Below, piece after piece: positions 1 through 8,386 of a stretch of DNA of 64,000 bases. Source of the DNA: Micropruina sp. (GTDB lineage Bacteria > Actinomycetota > Actinomycetes > Propionibacteriales > Propionibacteriaceae); contig JADJVZ010000014.1 in the NCBI GenBank assembly GCA_016716635.1, positions 558,001 to 622,000 of the forward strand, in the 5' to 3' direction. The notes below the pieces were generated by a model that did no database searches, was not told where the DNA came from, and was given only the letters and a program-made list of their open reading frames with translations. The position numbers and the translations under genes were made by a program. The stretch's first letter is position 1, and every line of letters starts with the position of its first letter.

Positions 1-888
1 CACGTCTGTCGCCGAGTTGGCGTGCACCGTTCCCGCCCCGCCCTCGTGCCCCGTGTTCATCGCCATCAGCAGGTCGATCACTTCCGCCCCCCGGACCTCG
101 CCCACGACCAGCCGATCCGGACGCATGCGAAGCGCCTGGCGCACAAGGTCGGTCATGGTGACCGCGCCTGCGCCTTCCCCGTTCGGGGGTCGAGCCTGGA
201 GCCTTAAGCAATGCGGATGCACGGGGTGCAGCTCGCGAGCGTCCTCGACCACCACGATGCGTTGGCGTGGCGAAACCTCGCCCAGCAAGGCCCCTAGCAA
301 CGTGGTCTTGCCCGAGCCGGTGCCACCCGACACCAGCAACGCTGCCCGACGGGTGACCAGACGCCGCAAGAGTTCGGCACCGCCCGGCGTCAGTGAGCCG
401 GCGGTGACCCAGTCGTCAAGTGTCCAGGTGCGGGCGGACGGCACCCGCAACGACACCACAGTGCCCACGTCGGTGAGGCAACCCAGCAGCGCGTGGACCC
501 GCGTGCCATCGGCCAGTTGAGCGTCGACGCACGGCACCCCGTCGTCAAGCCGGCGCCCAGCCGACGCGGCGATGCGGACGGCCAACCGCCGCACCTGGGC
601 GTCGTCCACAAAGCGGACGCCCGTCAACTCCAACCCGTTGCCCCGGTCGAGGTAGACCGCATTCGGACCGTTGACGAGCACGTCCGTCACCCCCGGCATT
701 GCCAACAGCGCCTCCAACGGACCGGCGCCCACGCTGTCGCGCCGAAGCGCCTCCAAGGTCGAGCGGACCGTCGTATCCGTTACCACGTGCCCCAACGCCC
801 GCAGCGAATCAGCGATGTCGACCGCATTGGGCGGCCCAGGGCGTCCCGCTACCTGGCGCCGCACCTGATCGAGATCAATGTCACTCAT
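1..888 (-). CDS. cpaF: CpaF/TadA-family secretion ATPase (3' part cut by window edge)
   Basis: This is a type II/IV secretion ATPase of the kind that powers assembly of Tad (Flp) pili at the cytoplasmic membrane. 296 residues are visible; the gene runs off the left edge. The Walker A motif is SGGTGSGKTT (about residue 165), followed by the Asp box VVVEDARELHP, the Walker B stretch RPDRLVVGEVRG and the His-box region NTGHEGGAGTVHANSATD at the edge. The start ATGAGTGAC lies inside the end of ssd: the two genes overlap by 8 nt (ATGAGTGA), so translation is probably coupled. tadB/tadC and a Flp pilin are expected beyond the window; that is family knowledge, not seen here. Confidence 0.95.
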   Translation of the reverse strand, partial: MSDIDLDQVRRQVAGRPGPPNAVDIADSLRALGHVVTDTTVRSTLEALRRDSVGAGPLEALLAMPGVTDVLVNGPNAVYLDRGNGLELTGVRFVDDAQVRRLAVRIAASAGRRLDDGVPCVDAQLADGTRVHALLGCLTDVGTVVSLRVPSARTWTLDDWVTAGSLTPGGAELLRRLVTRRAALLVSGGTGSGKTTLLGALLGEVSPRQRIVVVEDARELHPVHPHCLRLQARPPNGEGAGAVTMTDLVRQALRMRPDRLVVGEVRGAEVIDLLMAMNTGHEGGAGTVHANSATDV

Positions 889-2203
889 CGCTCATGACCC
901 CTCGCGCCACCGCCGCGACGGCTCGCCCCCACGGACGCCGACCCAGCCGCACCGGCGGTTCGCCAAGTTCGGCGAACTCCACCAAGCGACGTTCGTGGGG
1001 AAGTTCGGCCATCACAGGCAGCCCCAATGCCTGCTCGACCTGCCCGAGGACCACCCCCGTACCCGCCATGGGCCGCACCAGCACTAGCGGATCGGCCACC
1101 TCGAGCGTCTGCAGCGTTTCGCGCGCAGCGGCGACACCTCGGACGTCACCCCGGACGATCAGCACCACCACCCCGGCCGCCGCCACACCATCGCGGACCA
1201 CGCCCGAGGCAGAGCGGCCGGGATCGAGCACCACCAGGTCGTGATGCCGCACCAGCGCCCCCAAGACGGTCGCCAACGGTTCCCGTCCGACATCCAGTGC
1301 TTCGCCCCGGGCCATGGAGACCAGGGTGACGCCCTCGATCTGCGGCAACCCCCCTCCCAAATCACCCACCCGCCCACCCACAAACGCCAATTGAGGCCAG
1401 CGCCAGCCCGCCACCCTCTCGGCGCCAAGCAACAGGTCGAGTCCCCCGCCGGTCACATCGAGGTCCACCAAGGCCGCGTGCTGCCCGCCCTGGTGACAGG
1501 CGAACGCCAGGCCGGCGGCGAGCGTCGAGGCGCCGACCCCACCGCAGCCGCCGATGACCGCCACCGTGCGCCCCCGTGGCGCCGCCGGATCATCGGCAAG
1601 CAGACCCGCCAGCAAGCCAACCCCGGCCGGTAGCACGACGACTTCGGCCCCGAGCGGCACCGACAACGCAGCCAAGGCGGCTCCGTCGTCACCCACGAGG
1701 TAGACCCCCGTCCGCCGTGGGGGCCGATGCGCCACCAAGGCCTCGGCGAGCCCCACATCCAAGAACACCGCCGCCGCCCGACGCCACGCCACGATCACGG
1801 CCGACGGCTCCGATAGCACGTCCGCCCGGCGCCCCACAGCTGCCGACGCCGCCAGCACGTCATCGATCACGTCCGGCGTCGTGGCGCCCACCACCACATC
1901 GGGGGCGAGCGTTCGGCCCGGGGAAGGCTTCGTCGGGGACGCCCGGCCGGTACCCCACCCGGCCCGCAACGGCGGCGGATCAGGAGATGCCCCACGCCCC
2001 ACATCCGCCGGAAAGCCGCGCCCCACATCCGGCGGAAACCCGCGCCCAAGGTCCGGAGGAAGCCCGTGGCCCGCCGCCCGCGCCGAAGGCCGTCCAAGCC
2101 CCGGCGCCGAAGCCCGTCCAAGCCCCGGCGCCGAACCGCGCCCAGCTTCGGGCGCGTACGCCTGCGACAGCTCTCGCGCGCCACCACTCCCCAGCATCCT
2201 CAT
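881..2203 (-). CDS. ssd: Ssd/CpaE-like MinD-family ATPase
   Basis: A septum-site-determining (Ssd) or CpaE-type P-loop protein that normally precedes cpaF in actinobacterial Tad loci and helps position the pilus machinery. The deviant Walker A is GGCGGVGASTLAAG, with Ser in place of the usual catalytic Thr, and the switch-like DLDVTGGGLDLLLG follows about 35 residues later. The receiver-like N-terminal domain seems degenerate. Before it lies about 90 residues rich in Gly, Pro and Arg built from repeats such as LPPDLGRG, FPPDVGRG and FPADVGRG, which is not typical of the family. The start is uncertain: I chose the ATG at 2203, preceded by TAATAG in -10 position, but 2197 or a start after the repeats is possible. 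Confidence 0.8.
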   Translation of the reverse strand: MRMLGSGGARELSQAYAPEAGRGSAPGLGRASAPGLGRPSARAAGHGLPPDLGRGFPPDVGRGFPADVGRGASPDPPPLRAGWGTGRASPTKPSPGRTLAPDVVVGATTPDVIDDVLAASAAVGRRADVLSEPSAVIVAWRRAAAVFLDVGLAEALVAHRPPRRTGVYLVGDDGAALAALSVPLGAEVVVLPAGVGLLAGLLADDPAAPRGRTVAVIGGCGGVGASTLAAGLAFACHQGGQHAALVDLDVTGGGLDLLLGAERVAGWRWPQLAFVGGRVGDLGGGLPQIEGVTLVSMARGEALDVGREPLATVLGALVRHHDLVVLDPGRSASGVVRDGVAAAGVVVLIVRGDVRGVAAARETLQTLEVADPLVLVRPMAGTGVVLGQVEQALGLPVMAELPHERRLVEFAELGEPPVRLGRRPWGRAVAAVARGVMSDE

Positions 2204-2250
2204 GCCCCTATTACTCGGCGTTCCACCCTCCAATCCGTCACATCCGACCC

Positions 2251-2266
2251 AAGTTGTGGACAACTT
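2251..2266. promoter_or_regulatory. Inverted repeat containing a DnaA-box sequence
   Basis: The 16-bp sequence AAGTTGTGGACAACTT has perfect 7-bp arms around GG. On the minus strand it contains TTGTCCACA (2255-2263), identical to the DnaA-box consensus described for Streptomyces and other high-GC actinobacteria. It sits between the divergent ssd and methyltransferase genes, about 50-60 bp from each start, so it could be an operator for either. A single box is not an origin. Confidence 0.5.
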
Positions 2267-2325
2267 CTGCCAACCCACCGCGCCGCAGACCGTCGGACCC
2301 AGGTTGGCCGCCTACCATCGAGACC

Positions 2326-3096
2326 ATGCCCAGGCCAGCCCAATCCCCTTTCCCGGTGGATGCCCTGAGCTGGATCGTCCCCCAACGCACGGCTCGCGTC
2401 CTCGCGGTCGGTCGCACCAGCGGCCCCATCGCGCAGCGGTTGCGCGCGCTCGGACACACGGTGGCCGCGATCCACTCCTCGGCGCGCGGCACCTCGGAGC
2501 TGGCCCAGCGTTTGCCGGGTTCGGTCGCTGCCGTGGCCGTCCCCGAGGCGCTGCCTTTCGCGCCCTATTCCTTTGACGCCGCCTTGTGCGTCCAGAACTT
2601 CCACGAGTTCGCCCCCGGGCTGGCCCTCGTCGAACTGGCCCGGGTGCTGCGCGAGGGCGGCGACCTGGCCGTGGTCTATGTGACCCGCGACGACACGGTG
2701 CCCTGGGTTCGCCGCTTCATGGCGATGATGCGCGAAGCCGACCCCGCGGCCATGCCCGGCGAGTACGGCCATCACTCGCTCGACGTCGTCGAGGCTTCCC
2801 ACTACTTCCCCGACGTCGCCCGCCGAACGTTCCGCCAATGGGTGCCCATTAGCCGCATCGACCTGCTCGAAATGGTCGCGCACTCCCCCACCGCGCGCCG
2901 CCTCGGTCCCGAGAAGCTCAACGCCCTCGTCACCGAAGTGGGCTCGCTCTACGACAACTCGGCGCGGGCGCCCGAGCCCCTGCTGTTGCCCTACCGCATC
3001 GAGTGCGTCCGGGCTCGGGTCGACCACACGCAGCTCACCCGTCCGATCGAAGTGTCGGACGACGCCCTCCAGATCAGCCTCGGCGGACCCTCCTAA
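2326..3096 (+). CDS. Class I SAM-dependent methyltransferase-like protein
   Basis: 256 residues with the outline of a Methyltransf_11 protein: a nucleotide-binding strand and loop (RVLAVGRTSGPIAQRL, about residues 24-39), the acidic stretch ALPFAPYSFDAALCVQNFHEF and the post-motif LARVLREGGDLAVVYV. The glycine-rich SAM loop is weaker than the usual GxGxG, and the substrate cannot be told. The start ATG follows TACCAT (2313-2318) by 7 nt with no Shine-Dalgarno, which fits a leaderless mRNA. It is transcribed away from the pilus genes and followed 95 bp later by a holin-like gene with its own ribosome binding site. Confidence 0.75.
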   Translation: MPRPAQSPFPVDALSWIVPQRTARVLAVGRTSGPIAQRLRALGHTVAAIHSSARGTSELAQRLPGSVAAVAVPEALPFAPYSFDAALCVQNFHEFAPGLALVELARVLREGGDLAVVYVTRDDTVPWVRRFMAMMREADPAAMPGEYGHHSLDVVEASHYFPDVARRTFRQWVPISRIDLLEMVAHSPTARRLGPEKLNALVTEVGSLYDNSARAPEPLLLPYRIECVRARVDHTQLTRPIEVSDDALQISLGGPS

Positions 3097-3191
3097 CCCG
3101 ACGCCGGACGGACGATCATTCGGCCCCGCAGCCCAATAGTGAACGGCAGCCATTAGGCTGGCCGAAGGCTATTTCCTCGAAGGGGACACCG

Positions 3192-3692
3192 ATGTCGACC
3201 ACCGATCCTGCCGATCTCATCAAGAGCATCAGCGATGACATCGCCGTCATCATCCGGGGTGAGATCGAGTTGGCCAAGGCCGAACTCATCCCCCAAGCGA
3301 AGTCCGTCGGGCTCGGCGCCGGCCTGTTCGGCGGCGCGGGCTACCTCGGGCTGGTCGCCGCGGGCATGCTCTTCACGGCCGCGGGTCTGGGCGTGGGCGC
3401 CCTGCTGGTGGATGCCGTCGGCCCCCTCGGGGCCGCGGCCCTCGGCCTTCTCATCGTCGCGGTGCTGATGCTGATTGTCGCCGGCGTCTTGGCGCTCCTG
3501 GGGAGCAAGAAGGTCAAGGTCCCCGGCCCGACCGCCTCCGTGGCCACGGCGAAGGCCAGTGTCGAAAGCCTCAAGCTCGGCATCACCCGGGGCCTCACCG
3601 ACGTCAAGAACGGCACCACGCGCCAGCATCCGGCGGAGCTGGCGCCCGTCAGCGCGGCGACCCATTCACAGGTCGCCGACCCGACCCAGTAG
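3192..3692 (+). CDS. Phage-holin-family (Act-Holin) membrane protein
   Basis: 166 residues. An N-terminal amphipathic part (DLIKSISDDIAVIIRGEIE) is followed by two long hydrophobic segments, about residues 45-70 and 76-105, and a basic/polar tail. This is the usual architecture of the actinobacterial 'phage holin family / putative Actinobacterial Holin-X' proteins, which are common chromosomal genes and not evidence of a prophage. GAAGGGG lies 7 nt before the ATG, supporting this start. The cellular role is unknown. The gene converges on the GH13 gene across a shared hairpin. Confidence 0.8.
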   Translation: MSTTDPADLIKSISDDIAVIIRGEIELAKAELIPQAKSVGLGAGLFGGAGYLGLVAAGMLFTAAGLGVGALLVDAVGPLGAAALGLLIVAVLMLIVAGVLALLGSKKVKVPGPTASVATAKASVESLKLGITRGLTDVKNGTTRQHPAELAPVSAATHSQVADPTQ

Positions 3693-3696
3693 GGTC

Positions 3697-3724
3697 CCTG
3701 GCCCGGCCTCTCAGCCGAGCCAGG
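3697..3724. terminator. Bidirectional hairpin terminator
   Basis: Arms CCTGGCCCGGC and GCCGAGCCAGG pair with one mismatch around a 6-nt loop, between the convergent holin-like and GH13 stop codons (3692 and 3731). There is no U tract on either side, as is common for high-GC actinobacterial terminators. Confidence 0.6.
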
Positions 3725-3730
3725 CCGCTG

Positions 3731-5452
3731 TCAGGAGTCGAGGCGCCAGGCGTCCCCGATGCAGTAGACGATCGATTCCCACGGACGCAGCACGAGCGCG
3801 TCAGCGCCCAGCAACGGGTCCCCGTGCGTGCCTAACGTCGGACGCGCGTGGACCATCGCTGGCAGCGAGTCCCGCGACACCGTGACTTCGTCGGTTGACC
3901 AGTTGGCGATGACGAGCATGGCCTGGCCGCCGTCGCCCCGCGTGTAGGCGAACACGGCCGGATCGTCCGGCAACAGCAACGCAAAGTGGCCCTCGTGCGC
4001 CAAGGACGAACGCCGCCGGAAGTCGATCAACTGGCGGTAGTGGTTGAACACCGAATCCGGATCGGCGACCTCGTCGAGGGCGTTGATCTCGGCCTGGTTG
4101 CCCGGCATGCCGATCCACGGTGTCCCGGTCGTGAACCCGGCTGTGGGGGTCGCATCCCATTGCATGGGGGTGCGGGCGTTGTCGCGACCCTTGGCCGCCA
4201 AGGCCGCCATCACGAAGGGCTGGGGCAAACCGAGCCCGGTCGCCATCGTGTGCATATTGAGGCCCTCAAGATCGCGGTACTGCTCGATCTCAGTGAAGCC
4301 AGCGTTCGTCATGCCCAGCTCTTGGCCTTGGTACAGATACGGCGTTCCCCGCATGAGCATCATGGTCGTGCCGAGGGTCTTCGCCGAGGCCACCCGGAAC
4401 TCCGGACGATCGTCCCCGAACCGCGACACCGAGCGCGGTTGGTCGTGGTTCTCCCAGAACAAGGTGTTCCACCCGGACGACGCCAAGGCGTCCTGCCACT
4501 TAGCGAGCGCCTGCTTGAGTCGGGGGAGTTCGAGCGGGGCGAGTTCCCACTTCATGCCCCCTTCACGCTGATCCAGGAACATGTGGTCGAAACCGAACAC
4601 CATGCCGAGTTCCTTGTGAGAGTCCGCCGTGTGCTTCCAGGCGGTCTCGGGGGTGGCCATCACGAACTCCCCCACGGTCAGCAGGTCGGACTCGTCGAAG
4701 CCCACCTCGCGATTGAGCTCTTGGATGAACTCCGACAACCGCGGGCCTTCCAGCACCATGGTCGGATCCATGCACAGCCCGGTCACCGGATCGGCGACGC
4801 CGTCAACCAGCGGGTAGGTCTTGGAGATCAGGTTGAGGACGTCGAAGCGGAAGCCGTCCACGCCCCGGTCGATCCAGCGCCGCATCATGGCGACCAACTC
4901 GGCCCGCACGGCGGGGTTCTCCCAGTTCAGGTCGGGTTGCTTGCGGCTGAACAGGTGCAGGTAATACTCGCCCGAGGTGGGGTCGTACTCCCAGGCCGGC
5001 CCCCCGAAGAACGAGCTCCAGTTGGTGGGTTCGGCACCGGGGGCGCCTGGCTCGAAACCCTCGCGTGCCGGACGCCAGAGGTACCAATCGCGCTTGTCGG
5101 AGGCCTTGTCGCGGGAGGCCTGGAACCAGGCGTGCTCGTCCGAGGTGTGGTTCAAGACCTGATCCATGATGACCTTGATGCCTCGGGCGTGGAGGGCCGC
5201 CACCATGGCATCGAAATCGGCGAGCGTCCCGAAGAGCGGATCAATGTCGTCGTAGTCGCTGATGTCGTAACCGTTGTCGTCCTGCGGCGAGGTGTACACG
5301 GGCGACAGCCACACTGCGTCGGCCCCCAACTGGGCCAGGTAATCGGCCTTGTCGGTGATGCCCGCCAGGTCGCCGATCCCGTCGCCATTACTGTCGGCGA
5401 ACGACCGCGGATAGATCTGGTAAACGACGGCGTTCTTCCACCAAGGACTCAT
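3731..5452 (-). CDS. GH13 alpha-glucosidase (oligo-1,6-glucosidase type)
   Basis: A 573-residue cytoplasmic glycoside hydrolase that cleaves glucosyl units from short alpha-glucans. The (beta/alpha)8 barrel starts at once (WWKNAVVYQIYPRSF) with the GH13 landmarks: region I MDQVLNHTS, nucleophile Asp204 in GFRFDVLNLIS, acid/base Glu262 in LLTVGEFVMA and Asp337 in ENHDQPRS. Val after the nucleophile (FDV) is the signature reported for enzymes preferring alpha-1,6 bonds, so isomaltose/panose-type substrates are likely; trehalulose or sucrose hydrolases of the same subfamily are alternatives. I chose the ATG at 5452, where homology begins; no clear ribosome binding site precedes it. No sugar transporter is adjacent. 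Confidence 0.92.
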   Translation of the reverse strand: MSPWWKNAVVYQIYPRSFADSNGDGIGDLAGITDKADYLAQLGADAVWLSPVYTSPQDDNGYDISDYDDIDPLFGTLADFDAMVAALHARGIKVIMDQVLNHTSDEHAWFQASRDKASDKRDWYLWRPAREGFEPGAPGAEPTNWSSFFGGPAWEYDPTSGEYYLHLFSRKQPDLNWENPAVRAELVAMMRRWIDRGVDGFRFDVLNLISKTYPLVDGVADPVTGLCMDPTMVLEGPRLSEFIQELNREVGFDESDLLTVGEFVMATPETAWKHTADSHKELGMVFGFDHMFLDQREGGMKWELAPLELPRLKQALAKWQDALASSGWNTLFWENHDQPRSVSRFGDDRPEFRVASAKTLGTTMMLMRGTPYLYQGQELGMTNAGFTEIEQYRDLEGLNMHTMATGLGLPQPFVMAALAAKGRDNARTPMQWDATPTAGFTTGTPWIGMPGNQAEINALDEVADPDSVFNHYRQLIDFRRRSSLAHEGHFALLLPDDPAVFAYTRGDGGQAMLVIANWSTDEVTVSRDSLPAMVHARPTLGTHGDPLLGADALVLRPWESIVYCIGDAWRLDS

Positions 5453-5638
5453 GGGGACAATGGTGGCCTCCCGCGGGGGCATCCGGAACATTTTGGGCCG
5501 AATCGAGACTCTCGGTTGCTCTTTGGTCCCTCAGGTCCGGACGCCTGTCGTCCCTGGCCACGTGTGTTGGGCCTGTGGCGGCCGGTTACGTCATCCGACG
5601 GGGCGCCTTGATGGGCGGGATTAGGCCGAGAGAGCGGG

Positions 5639-6283
5639 TCAGCGCTTTCCGTGGCGGAAGCGCTCGGGGATCGATTCCTCGCGGGCGACATCCCAGGGCA
5701 GCGCCCAGCCGGCGGCCTCCAACACGAAGTCGAGCAGGTGCCCGGTAAACCCCCAGATGAAGAGGTCGCCGACCAGGAAGGCCGGCCCGCGAAACCCCAG
5801 CGGATGGACGTACGTGACGCGGTTCACCGGGTCGACGAGGGTTCGGACGGGCACCACGTGGACCGATTCGATTTCGTGGGTGTCCGCGGGGGCGAGCCAC
5901 GTGGGCGTCCGCCACCACGCCACGACGGGGGCCACGTCAAAACCGCTGGCCCGCACGTGGGCGTCGGGCAGCACCCCCAGCACCCGCACGGCCTCGGGGT
6001 CGAGCCCGACCTCTTCGTCCGCCTCGCGCAGGGCCGCCGCCACCACGCTGACGTCGTCGGGTTCAACGCCGCCGCCGGGGAAGGCGACCTGACCTGCGTG
6101 TTTGCGCAGGTGCCCGGTCTTCTCGATGAGCACCACCCGCGGACCCTCGGCCTCGGCGGTGAAGGCAATCAGCACGGCGGCCTGGCGTCCGCCGCGGGCC
6201 TCCCGTCCGCGCGATTGGACGCGCGCCGCCACGTCGGGAGCGTCCAGCCCCGCGACGAGTTGCTCGAAGATCGCGGGGATCAC
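5639..6283 (-). CDS. NUDIX hydrolase, CoA pyrophosphatase type
   Basis: 214 residues. The Nudix box reads GGGVEPDDVSVVAAALREAD, continuing EEVGLDP, with the READEEVG core intact. The family usually hydrolyses CoA or related nucleoside diphosphates linked to another moiety. The GTG start overlaps the tlpA stop by four bases (GTGA), so it is the last gene of the DUF4177-ridA-nth-tlpA-nudix operon. In Mycobacterium the same run (nth, tlpA-like, nudix) is followed by the membrane protease gene marP; here nothing follows before the GH13 gene about 190 bp away. Confidence 0.88.
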   Translation of the reverse strand: MIPAIFEQLVAGLDAPDVAARVQSRGREARGGRQAAVLIAFTAEAEGPRVVLIEKTGHLRKHAGQVAFPGGGVEPDDVSVVAAALREADEEVGLDPEAVRVLGVLPDAHVRASGFDVAPVVAWWRTPTWLAPADTHEIESVHVVPVRTLVDPVNRVTYVHPLGFRGPAFLVGDLFIWGFTGHLLDFVLEAAGWALPWDVAREESIPERFRHGKR

Positions 6284-6852
6284 ACCGCCACCCCCAGGTA
6301 GGTGCTGACGGCCGCGGTCAATTCGGCCTCGGAGGTCAGCGGACCCTCGAAGCGCTTCACGATGCGACCCTGGGCGTCGACGAGCAGCGTCACCGGGATG
6401 CCGGGCAGGCTCAGGGCGCCGGCGAGCGTCCGGGTGCGATCGGTGGCGTGGGGATAGGTCCACCCCACTAGCCCCGCGAACTCGACGGCGAGCGCCGGAT
6501 CGGGGTCGTCGTAGTCGATGCCGAGCATCGCAACCTTGCCTCTAGCGCGCTGCCAGAACGCCCGCAGGAAGGGTGATTCGACCCGGCAAGGGGCACACCA
6601 TTGCGCCCAGAGGTTGACGACAAGAGGCCCGCGGAGCCCCGAGAGCCGCACCTCGCGCCCGCCGCCGAGGCAGGGCAGCGTCACATCCGGCAGGCCCCCT
6701 TGGACGCTCGCCTCCGCCGACGTCGGACAATCGGGCAGGCCCGCGGCGGCCTTGCTCGCGACCAGCTCCGGGGAGGGGGTGCCCGGGGCCGTGGCCGCCG
6801 GGGCGCACCCGGTCAGCAGCACGAACGCCAAGGCTGCCACCGCTGCCCTCAT
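6280..6852 (-). CDS. TlpA-like thioredoxin-fold lipoprotein
   Basis: 190 residues. The N-terminus is a lipoprotein signal ending in the lipobox LLTGC (Cys15 or so), then a short linker and a thioredoxin-like domain with redox centre WAQWCAPCRVESP, cis-Pro loop GIPVTLLVD and the typical GPLTSEAELTAAV C-terminus. It should be anchored outside the membrane and reduce or exchange protein or haem-ligand disulphides. A second cysteine pair (LPDCPTS and LPCLGGG) lies before the domain. ATG overlaps the nth stop by ATGA and its own stop overlaps the nudix start by GTGA, so the three genes are translationally coupled. Confidence 0.9.
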   Translation of the reverse strand: MRAAVAALAFVLLTGCAPAATAPGTPSPELVASKAAAGLPDCPTSAEASVQGGLPDVTLPCLGGGREVRLSGLRGPLVVNLWAQWCAPCRVESPFLRAFWQRARGKVAMLGIDYDDPDPALAVEFAGLVGWTYPHATDRTRTLAGALSLPGIPVTLLVDAQGRIVKRFEGPLTSEAELTAAVSTYLGVAV

Positions 6853-7529
6853 CGACGCGGCTCCCGGACGAGCTTGGCCGCCACCTCGGGGTCGGTGGGT
6901 CCGGCGCCGAACGACGGGCACAGGGAGGCCACCGGGCAGGCCCCGCAGGCGGGCTTGATGGCGTGGCAGCGACGACGTCCGTGCCAAATGACCCGATGCG
7001 AGAGCATCGTCCACTCCGACGGCGGGAACAACGCCCCAACCTCGGCCTCGACGACCTCGGGCTTGGCGGAAGTCGTCCAACCGAAGCGCTTCGACAGGCG
7101 CATGAAGTGGGTGTCGGTGGTGATCCCCGGCACCCCGAACGCGTTGCCGAGCACGACGTTGGCGGTCTTACGTCCGACGCCCGGCAGGGTGACCAACTCC
7201 GCCAAGGTGTCCGGTACCTGCCCGTCGTAGCGCTCGACCAGCGCGGCGCCGAGCTTCAACAGACTGTCGGTTTTGGCCCGGAAGAACCCCGTGGGATGGA
7301 CCAACGCCTCCACCTCGGCGCGGTCGGCCGCTGCGAACGCCGCCGCGTCGGGATAGCGCGCGAAGAGAGCCGGGGTGACCTCGTTGACCCGACGATCCGT
7401 CGATTGCGCCGACAAGATAGTGGCCACCAGTAGTTCCAGCGGCGTGGTGAAATCCAGTTCCGCCTTCGCCTCGGGGTAGGTCGCTGCGAGGATCTCGTTG
7501 ATCGCCAGCGCTTGCTCGACGTCCGGCAT
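6849..7529 (-). CDS. nth: Endonuclease III (DNA glycosylase/AP lyase)
   Basis: 226 residues. This base-excision enzyme removes oxidised pyrimidines. It has the helix-hairpin-helix LPGVGRKTANVV, with Lys as the Schiff-base residue, the catalytic Asp in GITTDTHFMRLS, and the C-terminal [4Fe-4S] ligands spaced C-x6-C-x2-C-x5-C (CHAIKPACGACPVASLC). The start ATG lies 1 nt after the ridA stop. An extra in-frame stretch upstream is only the antisense of the ridA coding region, so I rejected longer starts. Confidence 0.97.
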   Translation of the reverse strand: MPDVEQALAINEILAATYPEAKAELDFTTPLELLVATILSAQSTDRRVNEVTPALFARYPDAAAFAAADRAEVEALVHPTGFFRAKTDSLLKLGAALVERYDGQVPDTLAELVTLPGVGRKTANVVLGNAFGVPGITTDTHFMRLSKRFGWTTSAKPEVVEAEVGALFPPSEWTMLSHRVIWHGRRRCHAIKPACGACPVASLCPSFGAGPTDPEVAAKLVREPRR

Positions 7530-7530
7530 G

Positions 7531-8022
7531 TCAGAAAACGGCCGCGTTGGCCTCAACGACGAGATCCAGCTCGACCGGGGCGTCCAAGGGGAGCACGGCG
7601 ACGCCAACAGCCGACCGTACGTGTTCACCGAGCGTTCCGAAGACCTCACGCATCAGCAGGCTGGCACCGTTGGCCACGACTGGCTGACCGGTGAAGCTTG
7701 GATCACTGGCGACGTAGACGACCATCTTGACCACGCGGCGGATGTTGTCCACCCCGCCGGCAACGGATGCTGCGGCCGCGATCGCGTTCAACCCCGCCTG
7801 CCGAGCCAGGATCTGGGCCTGTTCGGGGGTGACCTCGCGTCCCACCTTGCCCGTGGCCAGCAGCGCCCCGTTCACCGTGGGCAGTTGCCCCGAGGTGAGG
7901 ATCTGGCCGGACGACGCGAGCGACGGCACATAGGCAGCCACCGGCTTCGCGACCTCGGGCAGTTCAATGCCCAGGGCCGCCAACCGTTCCGAAGGACGCG
8001 CGCCCTGGAGTTCTTCGTTCAT
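7531..8022 (-). CDS. RidA/YjgF-family protein
   Basis: 163 residues. The family deaminates reactive enamine/imine intermediates or binds small metabolites. Visible landmarks are SGQILTSGQLPTVNG, TPEQAQILARQAGLNAI, VKMVVYVAS and the C-terminal APVELDLVVEA. The protein is longer than the classical 130-residue RidA and belongs to the actinobacterial group with an N-terminal extension (ERLAALGIELPEVAKPVAAYV). The canonical C-terminal Arg of the active form is not obvious here (LPLDAPVEL), so enzymatic activity is uncertain. It overlaps the preceding small gene by ATGA and is followed by nth after 1 nt. Confidence 0.88.
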   Translation of the reverse strand: MNEELQGARPSERLAALGIELPEVAKPVAAYVPSLASSGQILTSGQLPTVNGALLATGKVGREVTPEQAQILARQAGLNAIAAAASVAGGVDNIRRVVKMVVYVASDPSFTGQPVVANGASLLMREVFGTLGEHVRSAVGVAVLPLDAPVELDLVVEANAAVF

Positions 8023-8183
8023 TTGGCGGCCTCGATCGGACGCTTGAGGTAGGCGACGAGGTTCTGCGGATTGGGTCCAGGGACGATCTGGACAAGCTCC
8101 CACCCGTCCGCACCCCAGGTGTCGAGGATTTGCTTGGTGGCGTGCACCAAGACGGGCACGGTGGCGTACTCCCATGTGGTCAT
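8019..8183 (-). CDS. Small DUF4177-family protein
   Basis: A 54-residue protein beginning MTTWEYATVPVLVH and containing WGADGWELVQIVPGP and LVAYLKRP, the pattern of the short DUF4177-like proteins that often precede ridA in actinobacteria. It is easily missed because of its size. Its stop codon overlaps the ridA start (ATGA), which supports translation as the first gene of the leftward operon. The promoter must lie in the 200 bp shared with ponA. Function unknown. Confidence 0.85.
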   Translation of the reverse strand: MTTWEYATVPVLVHATKQILDTWGADGWELVQIVPGPNPQNLVAYLKRPIEAAK

Positions 8184-8386
8184 GCGCCCACCCTAAGCCG
8201 GGGGGCTCGCTCTGGCGAAGCGTCGGGGGCGGGAGGGTCGTCCTGGAGCTGCCCCACAGCCCCGCCGATCCTTCGGTGGCACCATGCGACCTCAGGACGT
8301 GGAACGGCCGACCAGCTACGACCGTGGTCGCTGGATTCAAGCGCGGGCGGTTCGGGGTGACTCGGACCATCGCGTAGGCTGAAGCA

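Noticed and set aside
2251..2266. Replication origin
   Set aside because: One DnaA box only, no AT-rich region, no dnaA/dnaN nearby.
3192..3692. Prophage remnant, because of the holin-like gene
   Set aside because: This membrane family is a common chromosomal gene in actinobacteria and no other phage gene is near.
3986..5611. A 541-codon + strand open frame opposite the glucosidase
   Set aside because: Antisense of the GH13 gene; no plausible start region or motif.
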